A program made the position numbers and the translations under genes. This document shows positions 18,648 through 30,417 of a DNA stretch of 64,000 nucleotides, in pieces. The stretch is from Chloroflexota bacterium (GTDB lineage: Bacteria; Chloroflexota; Dehalococcoidia; Bin125), in assembly GCA_028875225.1 (NCBI GenBank), contig JAPPFB010000025.1, forward strand, positions 28,345 to 92,344. The letters are read 5' to 3'. The notes beneath the pieces were generated by a model, which saw only the letters and a list, made by a program, of their open reading frames with translations, was not told where the DNA came from and ran no database searches. Within the stretch, counting starts at the first letter, position 1. Each line of letters opens with the position of its first letter.

Positions 18648-21470
18648 TCAGTTGACTTCTAATGGCTCCAGGTCGCGCCAGTTGGAGGCGCTCTTGACTT
18701 CGATTTGCAGCGGGACGACGAGGTTGAGCGACGCGGGCATGAGCTCATTCAGTAGAGCCGCCAGTTGGTCGACTTCCTCGTCCGGGACTTCGAAGATCAA
18801 CTCATCATGGACCTGGAGCAACATCCGCGACTTCAACTCTTGCTTACGCAGGGCCGAGTCGATGTCGATCATGGCTCGCTTCATCACGTCCGCCGCGGTG
18901 CCCTGGACGGGCATATTGACGGCCATGCGCTCGGCGGCGTTACGGCGCTGGAAGTTGCGCGAGTTGATCTCGGGCAGGTAGCGCCGGCGGCCCATCAGGG
19001 TTTCGGCGTAGCCCTGCTCCTTGGTCGATTCCTTGGTCTCCTCGATCCATTGCGCCACGCGCTCGAAGCGGCCGAAGTAGGCGTCGATGAAGGCCTGCGC
19101 GTCGCGGCGCTCCATGCCGCTGCGTTGCGACAGGCCGTGCGCCGAGAGTCCGTAGATCACGCCGAAGTTCATCATCTTGGCGACGCGGCGCATTTCCGGC
19201 TGCACATCGTCGATCGAGACTCCATATGCGCCAGAGGCGGTGGCGGCGTGGATGTCCTCGCCGTTGCGGAAGGCGGTGATCAGCCCGTGGTCTTCGGAGA
19301 GGTGGGCCAGAACACGCAGTTCGATCTGTGAGTAGTCGGCCGAGACGAAGCTGACGTCAGCATCGGGTGCGAGTTCGTCCCACGGCTTCGCCACAAACGC
19401 CGCGCGAATCTGGCGGCCCTGCTCGGTGCGGACCGGGATGTTCTGCAGATTGGGGGATTCGGAGGAGAGCCGTCCCGTGGCGGCGACGGTCTGGTTGTAG
19501 TCGGTGTGGACGCGCCCGGTTGACTCGTGTACCTCGTTGGGCAGCGACTCCACGTAGGTGCTGCGCAGCTTGGTCAGCTCGCGCCACTGGAGGACGCGGT
19601 TGACGATCGGGTGCGCGTCAACGAGGCGTTCCATCTGCTGGGCGTCGGTGGAGAAACCCTGAGAGGTCTTGCGGGTCTTGGGCAGCTCGAGCTGGTCGAA
19701 GAGCACGCCGCTCAGCTGTTTGGGCGAGCCGATGTTGAACTCGTGACCGGCGTCCTCGTAGATCTGCGTGGTGACCGTCGCGATTTCGCCGTTGAGCTGC
19801 TCGTCGAGGTCGTCGAGGATGTCGGTGTCGAGGGTGACGCCGGCCAGTTCCATGTCGACGAGGATCGGGATCAGCGGCAATTCCAGTTCGCGGTAGAGTT
19901 TCTCGAGCGCGTCGTTCTTGGCCAACTCCGGGAGCAGGAGGTTGGCGAGCCGGAGGGTGATGTCGGCGTCGGCTGCGGCGTACTTTCCAGCTTCAGCGGA
20001 GGAGACGTCGACCATCGAGAGCTGGTTGCGGCCCTTGCCGATCAGGTCCTCGATCGGCGTCATCTGGATGCCAAGCTCGCTCAGCGCCAGCGACTTGAGA
20101 CCGATGTGCGACTTGTTGAGGACGAACGCGACGACCATCGTGTCGTCGTGCAGGCCGCGCAGGTTGATCCCGTGGCGGCGCAGCACTTTCATGTCGAACT
20201 TGGCGTTGTGCAGCAGCTTGGGGATGAGCGAGTTTTCCAGCACGGGGCGCAGGGCGGATTTGACCAACTCGTGATCGAGTTGCGGTTCGTCGCTGCGATG
20301 GCCGACCGGGATGTAGCAGCCCTGGCCTTCCTCGTCGGAGAGGGCGTAGCCGGCGATCTCGCAATCGATCGTGTCGGTGGAGGAGGTCTCGAGATCGACG
20401 GCGAGCAGCGGCGCGTTTGCCGCTCGCACGACCCATTCCTGCAGCTTGGCTTCGTCGGTGACGAGGTCGTAGTGCTCGACCGAGGGCTGCTGGATGACGG
20501 GTTCGTCTTCGTCGTCGAGGCCGGGGATCTGGTCCATCAAGGTGCGGAACTCGAGCTCCTGGAACTTGGCGACGACGGCGTCGCGGTCGAAGGCGGTGAC
20601 ATCGGCGGCTGCGATGTCCAGCGCGACCGGGGCGTTGTGTCGAATGGTGGCCAGGTCCTTGCTCATGAAGGCGTTGTCGCGGTCGTCGATCAGCTTCTTC
20701 TGCGTGCCGGCCGGTTTGACTTCATCGATGTGTTCGTAGATCTGCTCGACGGTGCCGTACTGGTTGAGCAGCTTGACCGCGCCGACTTTGCCGACGCCCT
20801 TGACGCCGGGGATGTTGTCGGACTTGTCGCCGACGAGGGCCTTGAAATCAATGATCTGGATCGGGTCGATGTCGTACCTCGCACGGACTGCGGCCGGTCC
20901 GTCGTAGGCGGTGTACTCGCTCTTGTAGGGGTTGTAGAGGTAGACGGAGATGTCGTCGGTGACGAGCTGCAGGATGTCGCTGTCCAGCGTACAGATCCAG
21001 GTGTCGAAACCCTCGGCGACAGCCTGGTCGGCGAGGGTGCCAAGGACGTCGTCGGCTTCGAATCCCGGCTCCTGGTAGATCGGAACGGAAAAGGCCTCGG
21101 CGATCTGGCGGCAGCGTTCGATCTGCGGCGGCAGGTCTTCGGGCATCGGTTCGCGATGGGCCTTGTAGTTGGGGTCGATGTCGCGGCGGAACACGGTGGC
21201 GTCGTCAACGTCGAAGGCGAAGGCCGCGTGCGTCGGCTCGAGCGTGCGGAAGATGTGCAGCAAGGTCGAGGTGAAGCCTCTCACCGCACCGGTCGGCTCG
21301 CCTGCGGTGGTGCGCAGATTGGCTCGCTGCATGGCGAAGTAGGCGCGGAAAATCAGGGCGTAGGCGTCGAAGATGACGATTCTTTTGCGCTCCGGCACGG
21401 CCTCGCCGTCGGCGTCGGAGAGCGCGGTCATCCGGGATTGTTGTTCGGATTCGGAGGTGGTGGTTGACAT
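18648..21470 (-). CDS. polA: DNA polymerase I
   Basis: Pol I fills repair gaps and removes RNA primers. All three domains are present in 940 residues: 5'-nuclease (to about 330; 'GFEADDVLGTLA', 'GDKSDNIPGVKGVGKVGA'), 3'-5' proofreading exonuclease with apparently intact acidic residues ('AVDLETSS', 'HNAKFD', 'YAAADAD'), and polymerase with motif A 'SADYSQIELR', motif B 'RRVAKMMNFGVIYG' and motif C 'QVHDELIFE'. Many Gram-positive-type Pol I enzymes have lost proofreading; this one seems to have kept it. It starts at ATG 21470 and is divergent from uvrA, with 107 bp between the chosen starts. Confidence 0.97.
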   Translation of the reverse strand: MSTTTSESEQQSRMTALSDADGEAVPERKRIVIFDAYALIFRAYFAMQRANLRTTAGEPTGAVRGFTSTLLHIFRTLEPTHAAFAFDVDDATVFRRDIDPNYKAHREPMPEDLPPQIERCRQIAEAFSVPIYQEPGFEADDVLGTLADQAVAEGFDTWICTLDSDILQLVTDDISVYLYNPYKSEYTAYDGPAAVRARYDIDPIQIIDFKALVGDKSDNIPGVKGVGKVGAVKLLNQYGTVEQIYEHIDEVKPAGTQKKLIDDRDNAFMSKDLATIRHNAPVALDIAAADVTAFDRDAVVAKFQELEFRTLMDQIPGLDDEDEPVIQQPSVEHYDLVTDEAKLQEWVVRAANAPLLAVDLETSSTDTIDCEIAGYALSDEEGQGCYIPVGHRSDEPQLDHELVKSALRPVLENSLIPKLLHNAKFDMKVLRRHGINLRGLHDDTMVVAFVLNKSHIGLKSLALSELGIQMTPIEDLIGKGRNQLSMVDVSSAEAGKYAAADADITLRLANLLLPELAKNDALEKLYRELELPLIPILVDMELAGVTLDTDILDDLDEQLNGEIATVTTQIYEDAGHEFNIGSPKQLSGVLFDQLELPKTRKTSQGFSTDAQQMERLVDAHPIVNRVLQWRELTKLRSTYVESLPNEVHESTGRVHTDYNQTVAATGRLSSESPNLQNIPVRTEQGRQIRAAFVAKPWDELAPDADVSFVSADYSQIELRVLAHLSEDHGLITAFRNGEDIHAATASGAYGVSIDDVQPEMRRVAKMMNFGVIYGLSAHGLSQRSGMERRDAQAFIDAYFGRFERVAQWIEETKESTKEQGYAETLMGRRRYLPEINSRNFQRRNAAERMAVNMPVQGTAADVMKRAMIDIDSALRKQELKSRMLLQVHDELIFEVPDEEVDQLAALLNELMPASLNLVVPLQIEVKSASNWRDLEPLEVN

Positions 21471-21577
21471 GAATCGAGTATAGGTAGCGTCAGGTCGGGC
21501 CAGGCCCGATCATCGGTTGGGCTACGCTGAACAGGCTGAAGCCGCGCGGAGGTCCCGCGCATTTGGGAGTGCAACAG

Positions 21578-24487
21578 GTGCCGTCTGATCGGATCCTGGT
21601 CCGCGGCGCGCGGGAACACAATCTCAAAGACATCGACGTCGAGTTACCGCGCGACAAGCTGGTCGTGATTACCGGCCTGTCCGGCTCGGGCAAATCGTCG
21701 CTGGCCTTCGACACGATCTACGCCGAGGGCCAGCGCCGATACGTCGAGTCGCTGTCGGCGTATGCGCGGCAGTTCCTGGGACGGATGGAGAAGCCGGACG
21801 TCGACTACATCGAGGGCCTGTCTCCTGCGATCTCGATCGATCAGAAGACCGGATCGCGCAACCCACGCTCGACTGTCGGCACGGTGACCGAGATCTACGA
21901 CTATCTGCGCCTGCTCTTCGCCAGAGCCGGCCGGCCGCACTGTCCGCTTTGCGGCGATCCGATTGCTCAACAGACGGTCCAGCAGATGGTGGATGCGGTG
22001 ATGTCGCTGGGCGAGCGGCGTCGATTGATGATCATGGCGCCGGTGATCCGCGACCGCAAGGGGGAACACAAGGGCGTGTTCGAAGACGCCCGCGGACGGG
22101 GATTCGTCCGTGTTCGTGTCGATGGCGAGGTGCTGTCGCTCGATGACGAAATCGAGCTGGAGAAGAACAAGAACCACACGATCGACATCGTGATCGACCG
22201 TGTTGCCTTGCCCGGCGGTGAGATCGAAGACGAGGACCGCAACACCCTGGCGAACCGGCTGGCCGATTCGATCGAGCAGGCGCTGGGTCTGGGCGACGGG
22301 ATCGTGCGGGTTAGGCCGCTTGACAGCGACGACGACCTGATTTTCTCCGAGCAACTGGCCTGTCCGCGCGACATGTTCGCGCTGGGCGAGATCGAGCCCC
22401 GCTCGTTCTCGTTCAACTCACCGCACGGCGCCTGCGCCGACTGCACCGGACTCGGCGTGACGATGCAGGTCGATCCGCTGGTGGTCATTCCGGATCGATC
22501 AAAGTCGCTCGATGAGGGCGCGATTGCCCCCTGGTCACGTTCGACCACGCACACGGGCTGGCATCGGCGGATGCTGGAAGCAGTCTTCGAGCAGTTCGAG
22601 GCCGAGACCGACGTGCCCTTCGATGACCTGCCGGCGGAACTGATCGACGCCATCCTGTACGGCCTGCCCGAGCCGATTGTCGTCGATTTCGTCAACCATC
22701 GCGGGCGGCACCGACGCTATGAGACACAGTTCGAAGGTGTGGTTCACAATCTCGATCGGCGACATCGAGAAACTGACTCGGACTGGTCGCGCACCGAAAT
22801 TGAGCGATACATGACCGCCGTGCCCTGTTCCTCCTGCGGCGGGGCGCGTTTGAAGGCAGAGTCGCTCGCGGTTCTGGTAGACGACCGCTCCGTGGTCGAT
22901 GTGACGCGGATGTCGGTCTCGGAAGCATCGCTCTGGGCGAATCGGCTGAGCAGCGACCATACGCCGCTGACGGCGCGCGAGATGGCGATCGCCACGCAGA
23001 TCCTCAAGGAGATCCGAGAACGGCTGACGTTCCTCGTCGATGTCGGACTGGACTACCTCACGCTCGACCGGGCGGCGGCGACGCTGTCGGGAGGCGAAGC
23101 ACAGCGGATCCGGCTGGCAACGCAGATTGGCTCGTCGCTGATGGGCGTGCTCTACGTCTGCGACGAGCCGTCGATCGGTCTGCACCCGCTGGACGACGAG
23201 CGTCTAATCCGCACGCTGAAGCGGCTACGCGACCTGGGAAACACGGTGCTGATCGTCGAGCACGACGAGGCAACGATGCGCGCGGCGGACTACATCGTCG
23301 ACATGGGACCGGGCGCCGGCGAGGCGGGCGGGAAAATCGTCGCCGCCGGACCGCCCTCGGCGATCATGGACAGTTCCGATTCGATGACCGGCGCCTATCT
23401 TAGCGGCCGGCGCAGCATCCCCATGCCTCCCCAGCGGCGTCCCGGCAACGGCGACGAGCTGACCGTCGTCGGCGCGTCTGAACACAACCTGCGCGAGATC
23501 GACGCCACCTTCCCCCTGGGCACGTTCATTTGCGTGACTGGTGTCTCGGGTTCGGGCAAGAGCACGCTGGTCAACGACCTGTTGCACGCTTCGGCGGCGC
23601 AACAGCTGCACGGCGCAAGGCGCCGTCCCGGAGCGATGCGCGGGCTCAAGGGGCTGGACGCGATCGACAAGGTGATCGACATTGACCAGTCGCCGATCGG
23701 CCGGACGCCACGGTCGAACCCGGCGACGTACACCGGCCTGTTCACGCCGGTGCGCGAGCTGTTCGCGTCGGTGCCGGAGTCGCGGATGCGCGGCTACAAG
23801 CCGGGCAGATTTTCCTTCAACGTCAAGGGCGGCCGCTGCGAAGCCTGCAAGGGCGACGGCTACAACACGATCGAGATGCAGTTCCTGCCCGACGTGACCG
23901 TGCCCTGCGAGGTCTGTCACGGCGACCGTTACAACCGCGAAGCGCTGGAGATCCTGTACAAGAATCAGACGATTGCCGACGTGCTCAACATGACCGTTGA
24001 CGAGGCGGCCGTCCTGTTCGACGCGAACCCGACGGTTGGGCGCAAGCTGCGTACGCTGCAGGCCGTGGGTCTTGGCTACATCAAGCTGGGACAGCCGGCG
24101 ACGACGCTGTCGGGCGGCGAGGCACAGCGAGTGAAGCTCTCGACGGAGCTGTCCAAACGCTCGACCGGGCGCACGCTGTATCTGCTCGACGAGCCGACAA
24201 CCGGCCTGTCGTTCTCGGATGTCGAGGCGCTGTTGCAGGTGCTGCAACAACTCGTCGACGGCGGCAACACGGTCGTGGTGATTGAGCATCACCTGGACGT
24301 GATCAAGAACGCGGACTGGATTATCGACCTGGGGCCACTGGGCGGAGATCGCGGCGGACAGGTGGTGGCGGAGGGGACGCCGGAGGACGTGGCGCTCGCC
24401 GACGGCTCGTACACCGGTCAGTTTCTGCGCGATGTCCTGGCGCAACACGGCTGGCGGGCGCCCGCCGAAGCTGTCGCGGCATCGTAG
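21578..24487 (+). CDS. uvrA: Excinuclease ABC subunit A
   Basis: UvrA is the damage-recognising ABC ATPase dimer of nucleotide excision repair and hands lesions to UvrB. The 969-residue protein has both ATPase halves: Walker A 'GLSGSGKSS' and 'GVSGSGKST', signatures '[12 protein letters not shown]' and '[12 protein letters not shown]', and zinc modules ('CPLCG', 'CADCTGLG', 'CEACKGDG...CEVCHG'). The ORF begins at TTG 21563, but GTG 21578 has a 'gggag' ribosome site 8 bases upstream and gives the standard family start ('[16 protein letters not shown]'). It is divergent from polA. Confidence 0.97.
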   Translation: MPSDRILVRGAREHNLKDIDVELPRDKLVVITGLSGSGKSSLAFDTIYAEGQRRYVESLSAYARQFLGRMEKPDVDYIEGLSPAISIDQKTGSRNPRSTVGTVTEIYDYLRLLFARAGRPHCPLCGDPIAQQTVQQMVDAVMSLGERRRLMIMAPVIRDRKGEHKGVFEDARGRGFVRVRVDGEVLSLDDEIELEKNKNHTIDIVIDRVALPGGEIEDEDRNTLANRLADSIEQALGLGDGIVRVRPLDSDDDLIFSEQLACPRDMFALGEIEPRSFSFNSPHGACADCTGLGVTMQVDPLVVIPDRSKSLDEGAIAPWSRSTTHTGWHRRMLEAVFEQFEAETDVPFDDLPAELIDAILYGLPEPIVVDFVNHRGRHRRYETQFEGVVHNLDRRHRETDSDWSRTEIERYMTAVPCSSCGGARLKAESLAVLVDDRSVVDVTRMSVSEASLWANRLSSDHTPLTAREMAIATQILKEIRERLTFLVDVGLDYLTLDRAAATLSGGEAQRIRLATQIGSSLMGVLYVCDEPSIGLHPLDDERLIRTLKRLRDLGNTVLIVEHDEATMRAADYIVDMGPGAGEAGGKIVAAGPPSAIMDSSDSMTGAYLSGRRSIPMPPQRRPGNGDELTVVGASEHNLREIDATFPLGTFICVTGVSGSGKSTLVNDLLHASAAQQLHGARRRPGAMRGLKGLDAIDKVIDIDQSPIGRTPRSNPATYTGLFTPVRELFASVPESRMRGYKPGRFSFNVKGGRCEACKGDGYNTIEMQFLPDVTVPCEVCHGDRYNREALEILYKNQTIADVLNMTVDEAAVLFDANPTVGRKLRTLQAVGLGYIKLGQPATTLSGGEAQRVKLSTELSKRSTGRTLYLLDEPTTGLSFSDVEALLQVLQQLVDGGNTVVVIEHHLDVIKNADWIIDLGPLGGDRGGQVVAEGTPEDVALADGSYTGQFLRDVLAQHGWRAPAEAVAAS

Positions 24488-24556
24488 AAATTTGCACCGC
24501 CTCCCCAACCCGATCGAGGGTTAAATGTCAGTGTTTGCAGCAAACTCAATTCGCTA

Positions 24557-24585
24557 TTGCGAAACAGGGGATGCCGTCCTATAAG
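24557..24585 (+). promoter_or_regulatory. Sigma-70-type promoter upstream of fdxA
   Basis: A -35-like 'ttgcga' (24557-24562) and a -10-like 'tataag' (24580-24585) are separated by exactly 17 bp. Transcription would start about 55-60 bp before the fdxA ATG. It lies in the gap after uvrA, so fdxA probably has its own transcript. Confidence 0.6.
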
Positions 24586-24649
24586 TGTGGTAGTCGCGAA
24601 AACGTCGGTGGCGGCGTAGCGCAAGACGAGCGCTTGAGAGGATGGATCG

Positions 24650-24931
24650 ATGACCTATGTGATCGCGGAACCATGCATCGACGTCAAGGACCAATCCTGC
24701 GTTGAGGTCTGCCCGGTGGACTGCATCCACGCCGACGACGACGACCGCATGCTCTACATCTCACCAGATGAGTGCATCGACTGCGGCGCCTGCGAACCGG
24801 CCTGTCCGGTGACCGCCATTTTCTCCGAGGACGACGTGCCGGACGAGTGGCAGGCCTTCACCGAAATCAACGCCGAGTGGTTCGAGGACAAGGATTCGGC
24901 CCGAGGCAAGGTTGCCGAACTCGCCCCTTAG
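24650..24931 (+). CDS. fdxA: 7Fe ferredoxin (3Fe-4S/4Fe-4S), FdxA type
   Basis: This is a small acidic electron carrier of 93 residues. The cysteine pattern C-x7-C-x3-C-P-x2-C near the N-terminus ('CIDVKDQSC..VCPVDC') plus C-x2-C-x2-C-x3-C-P ('CIDCGACEPACP') matches the seven-iron ferredoxins with one 3Fe-4S and one 4Fe-4S cluster, close to actinobacterial FdxA. The ATG has 'gagagga' upstream. It has a candidate promoter of its own and is monocistronic. A partner enzyme cannot be read from context. Confidence 0.93.
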   Translation: MTYVIAEPCIDVKDQSCVEVCPVDCIHADDDDRMLYISPDECIDCGACEPACPVTAIFSEDDVPDEWQAFTEINAEWFEDKDSARGKVAELAP

Positions 24932-24945
24932 CTCGGGCGATTTAT

Positions 24946-25069
24946 CGAGTCTCACTCAAGAGCGCTGCCGCTCTGATCGGACGCCACTTCATTGGCAAGC
25001 CATCAATATGCGGCAGCGCTTTCGTGTCCGCGTGTCACACCCAAGACAAGCGGATTCCTGTGAGACTCG
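24946..25069. other. Nested perfect inverted repeats, possible structured RNA
   Basis: An outer 10-bp perfect pair ('cgagtctcac' 24946-24955 with 'gtgagactcg' 25060-25069) encloses an inner 11-bp perfect pair ('agcgctgccgc' 24961-24971 with 'gcggcagcgct' 25010-25020). The arms are 5 nt apart on the left and 39 nt on the right, and the 38-nt inner loop contains a small 'gcca...tggc' hairpin. It lies 15 bp after the fdxA stop in a 356-bp gap without a gene. It could be a 3'-UTR structure, a small RNA or a miniature mobile element. Confidence 0.5.
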
Positions 25070-25179
25070 TCACTCACTAGCCTGCCGCGGGATCTCGCGT
25101 TGTCCCCATGGGTCTGCGTGATCCCACCGGGACAAACTCCATCTCCCGCCGGAGAGTTGCACCCAAACTAATCAGAGTC

Positions 25180-25204
25180 GGCCCCGCGCAGGCGGGGCCT
25201 TCGC
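25180..25204. terminator. GC-rich hairpin, possible terminator
   Basis: A perfect 8-bp stem 'ggccccgc/gcggggcc' with a 4-nt loop is followed on the plus strand by 'ttcg' only. It lies between convergent fdxA and glyS and could end either transcript, but the missing U-tract makes this uncertain. Confidence 0.4.
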
Positions 25205-25287
25205 CGCCTATCTGTTCACAGCGCCCCCGCCTGCCCTCGGGCGACTTCACCAAGGGGTTATGCGCAACTCTCCAGCACCGGACGTCT

Positions 25288-26607
25288 TCAGAAGCCCAGA
25301 CGGTCCCTGAGCGCGTCCACCAGCTCGTCGCTCCTGACGCGCACCTGTTCCTGCGTGTCGCGGTCTCGGATCGTCACAGCGTCGTCTTCGAGCGACTCGA
25401 AGTCGACGGTAATGCAAAGCGGCGTGCCAATCTCGTCCTGGCGGCGGTAGCGCCGACCGATGGACTGGGTGTCATCGTACTGCGTTGTCCAGTGCGGACG
25501 GATCCGGCCCCAGACCTCGCGGGCGAGATTGGCGACCGGCTCCTTGCGTGACAGCGGCAGCACCGCGACGGTGATCGGCGCGACTCGCGGGCTGAAGGCG
25601 AGCACCGTGCGATCGTCGCCCTTTTCGTCCGGTGTGACGGTGTAGGCGTCGCAGAGCAGGGCGAGCATGATCCGGTCGACGCCGGCGGCGGGCTCGATCA
25701 CGTGCGGCACGATGTGCTCGTTGGTCTGCGGATCGAAGTATTCGAGCCGCTTGCCTGACGACTCGCCGTGCTGAGTGAGGTCGAAGTTGGTCCGGTTGGC
25801 GATGCCTTCCAGCTCGTCCCAGCCCCACGGATAGCGGTATTGCAGGTCGGTCGTGCCGGCCGAGTAGTGGGAGAGCTTTTCGGTCGGATGGACGTCGCGG
25901 CGGAGGTTGGCGGGATCAATGCCGAGGTCGACGTACCACTGCTCGCGCAGGTCGATCCAGCGGTGGTACCACTCGTCCGACTCGTCGGGCGCAACGAAGT
26001 ACTCCATCTCCATCTGCTCGAACTCGCGAGTGCGGAAAATGAAGTTGCCCAGGGTGATCTCGTTGCGGAAGGACTTGCCCTGCTGCGCAATGCCGAACGG
26101 CAGACGGCGTCGAGTCGAAGTGAGCACGTTCTCGAAGTTGATGAAGATGCCCTGCGCCGTCTCGGGCCGCAGATAGGCCTGGGAACCCTCATCGGCAACC
26201 GGACCGACCTGGGTGCGAAACATCAGGTTGAATTCGCGCGCCTCTGTGAACTTGCCGACGACGCCGCACGTTGGGCATTCGGGGCCTTCGAGATGATCCT
26301 CGCGGAAACGACCCTTGCATTCGAGACAGTCGACCATCGGGTCGTGGAAGTTCTGCACGTGTCCGGACGCCTCCCAGACGCGCGGCGACTGGATGATGGC
26401 CGAGTCGAGCCCGACCACGTCGGAGCGCTCGCGCACGACCGACCGCCACCAGAGTTCCTTGACGTTGCGCTTGAGTTCAACGCCGAGCGGTCCGTAGTCG
26501 TAGGTCGATCCGAAGCCGCCGTAGATCTCGGAGGCGGGAAACACAAACCCGCGCTGTTTGCAGAGCGAGACGAGAGTGTCCAGAGATACTTCGGTCGCGG
26601 TGGTCAT
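25288..26607 (-). CDS. glyS: Glycyl-tRNA synthetase, single-chain (alpha2) type
   Basis: This enzyme charges tRNA-Gly. It is the homodimeric class II form of archaea, eukaryotes and several bacterial phyla, not the two-subunit glyQ/glyS form. The 439 residues include motif 1 region 'GPLGVELKRNVKE', the zinc-type insertion 'CLECKG...CPTC', motif 2 around 'QGKSFRNEITLGNFIFRTREF', motif 3 'AAGVDRIMLALL' and the C-terminal anticodon domain. The ORF begins at ATG 26613; I prefer ATG 26607, which has 'agaaagg' 8 bases upstream. No T-box leader fits in the short divergent gap. Confidence 0.96.
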   Translation of the reverse strand: MTTATEVSLDTLVSLCKQRGFVFPASEIYGGFGSTYDYGPLGVELKRNVKELWWRSVVRERSDVVGLDSAIIQSPRVWEASGHVQNFHDPMVDCLECKGRFREDHLEGPECPTCGVVGKFTEAREFNLMFRTQVGPVADEGSQAYLRPETAQGIFINFENVLTSTRRRLPFGIAQQGKSFRNEITLGNFIFRTREFEQMEMEYFVAPDESDEWYHRWIDLREQWYVDLGIDPANLRRDVHPTEKLSHYSAGTTDLQYRYPWGWDELEGIANRTNFDLTQHGESSGKRLEYFDPQTNEHIVPHVIEPAAGVDRIMLALLCDAYTVTPDEKGDDRTVLAFSPRVAPITVAVLPLSRKEPVANLAREVWGRIRPHWTTQYDDTQSIGRRYRRQDEIGTPLCITVDFESLEDDAVTIRDRDTQEQVRVRSDELVDALRDRLGF

Positions 26608-26688
26608 GCACATCGCCTTTCTGGAGGGGCTATCGGCGGTCGTATCGTGGGATTCAAAGCTGATGTCAGCGTATGGGGGAGGTGCCTT

Positions 26689-26847
26689 ATGCGGTTCCTG
26701 ATCGGTTTGACGTTGGGGTTGCTGATTGGCGCGGTGTTAACAGTCCTCGCGACCGGCAACGCCGGGCGGGCGCTGCAGGAACAGATCCGGGAACAAACGG
26801 AGCGAGAACGGGCGGGCCGGTCAACAGACATTTCGAAGAACGACTGA
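26689..26847 (+). CDS. Small single-span membrane protein (52 aa)
   Basis: This short ORF is below the usual cut-off, and in the ORF track it appears only as the tail of a spurious 359-residue frame. Its ATG has an excellent ribosome site ('ggaggtg', 5 bases upstream). The protein starts with one hydrophobic helix ('FLIGLTLGLLIGAVLTVLA') followed by a charged tail rich in Glu, Arg and Gln. The N-terminal 'GLTLGLLIGAVL' pattern resembles YtxH-type small membrane proteins, but I cannot name a function. It is divergent from glyS. Confidence 0.7.
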   Translation: MRFLIGLTLGLLIGAVLTVLATGNAGRALQEQIREQTERERAGRSTDISKND

Positions 26848-26859
26848 CGCCAAAGAGAG

Positions 26860-26998
26860 GTTCTCTCCTCCCCCTTGCAGGGGGAGGTGCCGAAGGCGGA
26901 GGGGGTCCCTCCGAGGTAGGCTGAGCCCCCCTCTGCCCCCGCATCAAGTGCGGGGCAGGCTTTCCTTTCTCCCCCCGCTGCGCGGGGGGAGAAGGGAC
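26860..26998. repeat. Two C-rich/G-rich palindromic modules
   Basis: The first module reads 'tcctcccccttgcaggggga' followed by 'ggtgccgaaggcggaggggg'. The second ends in the hairpin 'ccccccgctgcgcgggggga' and carries an extra 'cccgcatcaagtgcggg' hairpin. They fill the space between the small membrane ORF and the end of hppA and could stop both convergent transcripts. Confidence 0.75.
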
Positions 26999-27003
26999 CT
27001 CGC

Positions 27004-29082
<2,079 letters not shown>

Positions 29083-29221
29083 GCAGGTCCCCTCACGAAC
29101 AGATCAATCCCGTGCGGATCCGGTAGGCGGCGGCGCCGACCGCTGCCGCCAGACGGCAGGCTACCGCGCAGGCCATAGCGCGGCAATTCAGTGATTTACA
29201 GGGCTGCTTCGACCGAGATTC

Positions 29222-29317
29222 TGTCATTCCCGCGCCCGCCGCGGGTATCTTGCCGCGTTGAGCGCAGACATCGGTGCACCACATAGCGAGATTGCCGCGA
29301 CAAGCGCGGCAATGACG
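29222..29317. repeat. REP-like inverted doublet, 96 bp
   Basis: Two REP-like units face each other: 'gtcattcccgcgcccgccgc' on the left and 'gcgagattgccgcgacaagc' on the right, each with its own hairpin. It lies between hppA and the first FmdB gene and belongs to the same family as 34495-34641 and 45831-45977. Confidence 0.8.
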
Positions 29318-29327
29318 AAGAGAATTG

Positions 29328-29672
29328 CTACAGATCCTTGACCGGCGCCGGCAGGTCGCCGTCGCGGGCGGCGTCGATCATCTGCTTTGCCTCTGCCGGC
29401 ATCTCGACGCCCATCTGGTCGAAGCGCTCTTCGGCCCAACGCCCAATCTGGCGCGGGTCACGATAGGCGTCCGGGCCGGCGCCGGGACCCGGCGATCCGT
29501 ACTGTTCGAGCACCTGCGCCTCGGTCTTGGGTGTGGCGAAGCGGGAGATGACCCGTTCCATCTCCTCCGACGGGCAGGACTCGCAGGTCGGGACCGTGGC
29601 TCGCTCCAGGGAGCGATGAAACTGTTCCTGTACATGGCCGCACTGCTGGCATCGGTATTCGTAGATCGGCAC
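29328..29672 (-). CDS. FmdB-type zinc ribbon protein (first)
   Basis: The 114-residue protein opens with 'PIYEYRCQQCG', the standard start of the FmdB/putative regulatory zinc ribbon family, and has the second Cys pair at 'CESC'. The remaining residues form a charged tail that is probably disordered or helical. The ORF track extends to 29756, but GTG 29672 has a perfect 'aaggagg' ribosome site 7 bases upstream and gives the family start. The function of the family is not established. A paralogue lies directly upstream. Confidence 0.82.
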   Translation of the reverse strand: MPIYEYRCQQCGHVQEQFHRSLERATVPTCESCPSEEMERVISRFATPKTEAQVLEQYGSPGPGAGPDAYRDPRQIGRWAEERFDQMGVEMPAEAKQMIDAARDGDLPAPVKDL

Positions 29673-29704
29673 AGTCGGCCTCCTTCGGCGCGTACAGGCA
29701 GTGA

Positions 29705-29977
29705 TCAGGTGAGATCGGCCGGCAGTTCGGGAGCCGTCCCGGCCGATTCGCGCCAAGCGGCCACCGATTCCGGGTCGTCGGCGTCGACGTCATCAAGCGT
29801 GTCGAAGCCCGGGAACGACAGTTCGGTCTTCGAGCGGAAACGCGAAAATCGGGTCTGCAACTCGCTGCCGCGGCAATCGGGACAGGCCGGCAAGGGATCT
29901 GACTCCGTGCGCACGCGGCGCTGAAACACTTCAACGTTGCGGGCGCAATCGGGGCAGTAGTACTCGTAGATCGGCAT
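29705..29977 (-). CDS. FmdB-type zinc ribbon protein (second)
   Basis: This is a 90-residue paralogue of the next gene: 'MPIYEYYCPDC' followed by a second Cys pair 'CPDC', then an acidic tail. It starts at ATG 29977 and ends 32 bp before the other FmdB gene, so the two form a tandem pair, probably in one transcript with yraN-rnhB upstream (32-bp gap). Confidence 0.8.
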   Translation of the reverse strand: MPIYEYYCPDCARNVEVFQRRVRTESDPLPACPDCRGSELQTRFSRFRSKTELSFPGFDTLDDVDADDPESVAAWRESAGTAPELPADLT

Positions 29978-30009
29978 GTCGACGGCCTGGCTCCGGCTCT
30001 GGTTCCAGC

Positions 30010-30417
30010 TTAGTCGTCGAACGGTCCGTCTTCGATCGCGTCCGCGATGTGAGCCACCACCGTCAGCCGGCCGCGGTCGTCGGGCGCAATGATCATGACG
30101 TCGACCCGGATGTCGAACTCGACCTCCTGCTCGGAGAGCAGTCCGTGAGCGAGGCGGCGCAGTTGGCGTTGTTTCCGAGGTCCAATTGATTGGGCCGCCT
30201 CCACGGCATAGCGGCGATCGCTGCGGCTGCGAACCTCGACGATCACGTGGGTTCCGTCAGAATCGAGCGCGATGATGTCGGCCTCGCCCCAACGTCGGCG
30301 GTAGTTGCGCTCCACGATCCGATAGCCGCGAGCCTCCAGGTAGGCGGCGGCCAGATCTTCACCGGCGGCGCCCAGCGACTGCTTGTGGTCTGGCTGGCGC
30401 TCAGGACGCGGCGGCAT
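30010..30417 (-). CDS. YraN/UPF0102 endonuclease-like protein
   Basis: This family has a restriction-endonuclease-like core whose role is unclear; it is usually found next to rnhB, as here. The 135-residue protein has the active-site-like pattern 'GEADIIALD' plus 'VIVEVRSR', with Arg instead of the more common Lys in the last motif, and the upstream 'GEDLAAAYLEARGYRIVERNYR' helix. ATG 30417 is chosen over the ORF start at 30459 because it overlaps the rnhB stop by only 17 bases and begins just before conserved sequence. Confidence 0.88.
   Translation of the reverse strand: MPPRPERQPDHKQSLGAAGEDLAAAYLEARGYRIVERNYRRRWGEADIIALDSDGTHVIVEVRSRSDRRYAVEAAQSIGPRKQRQLRRLAHGLLSEQEVEFDIRVDVMIIAPDDRGRLTVVAHIADAIEDGPFDD

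Noticed and set aside
19527-21467. 646-aa plus-strand ORF
   Set aside because: It is antisense to polA and is rich in Val, Gly, Asp and Leu, as reverse readings of high-GC genes usually are.
26614-26688. T-box leader for glyS
   Set aside because: Only about 75 bp separate glyS from the divergent small ORF, too short for a T-box, and no T-box sequence is seen.
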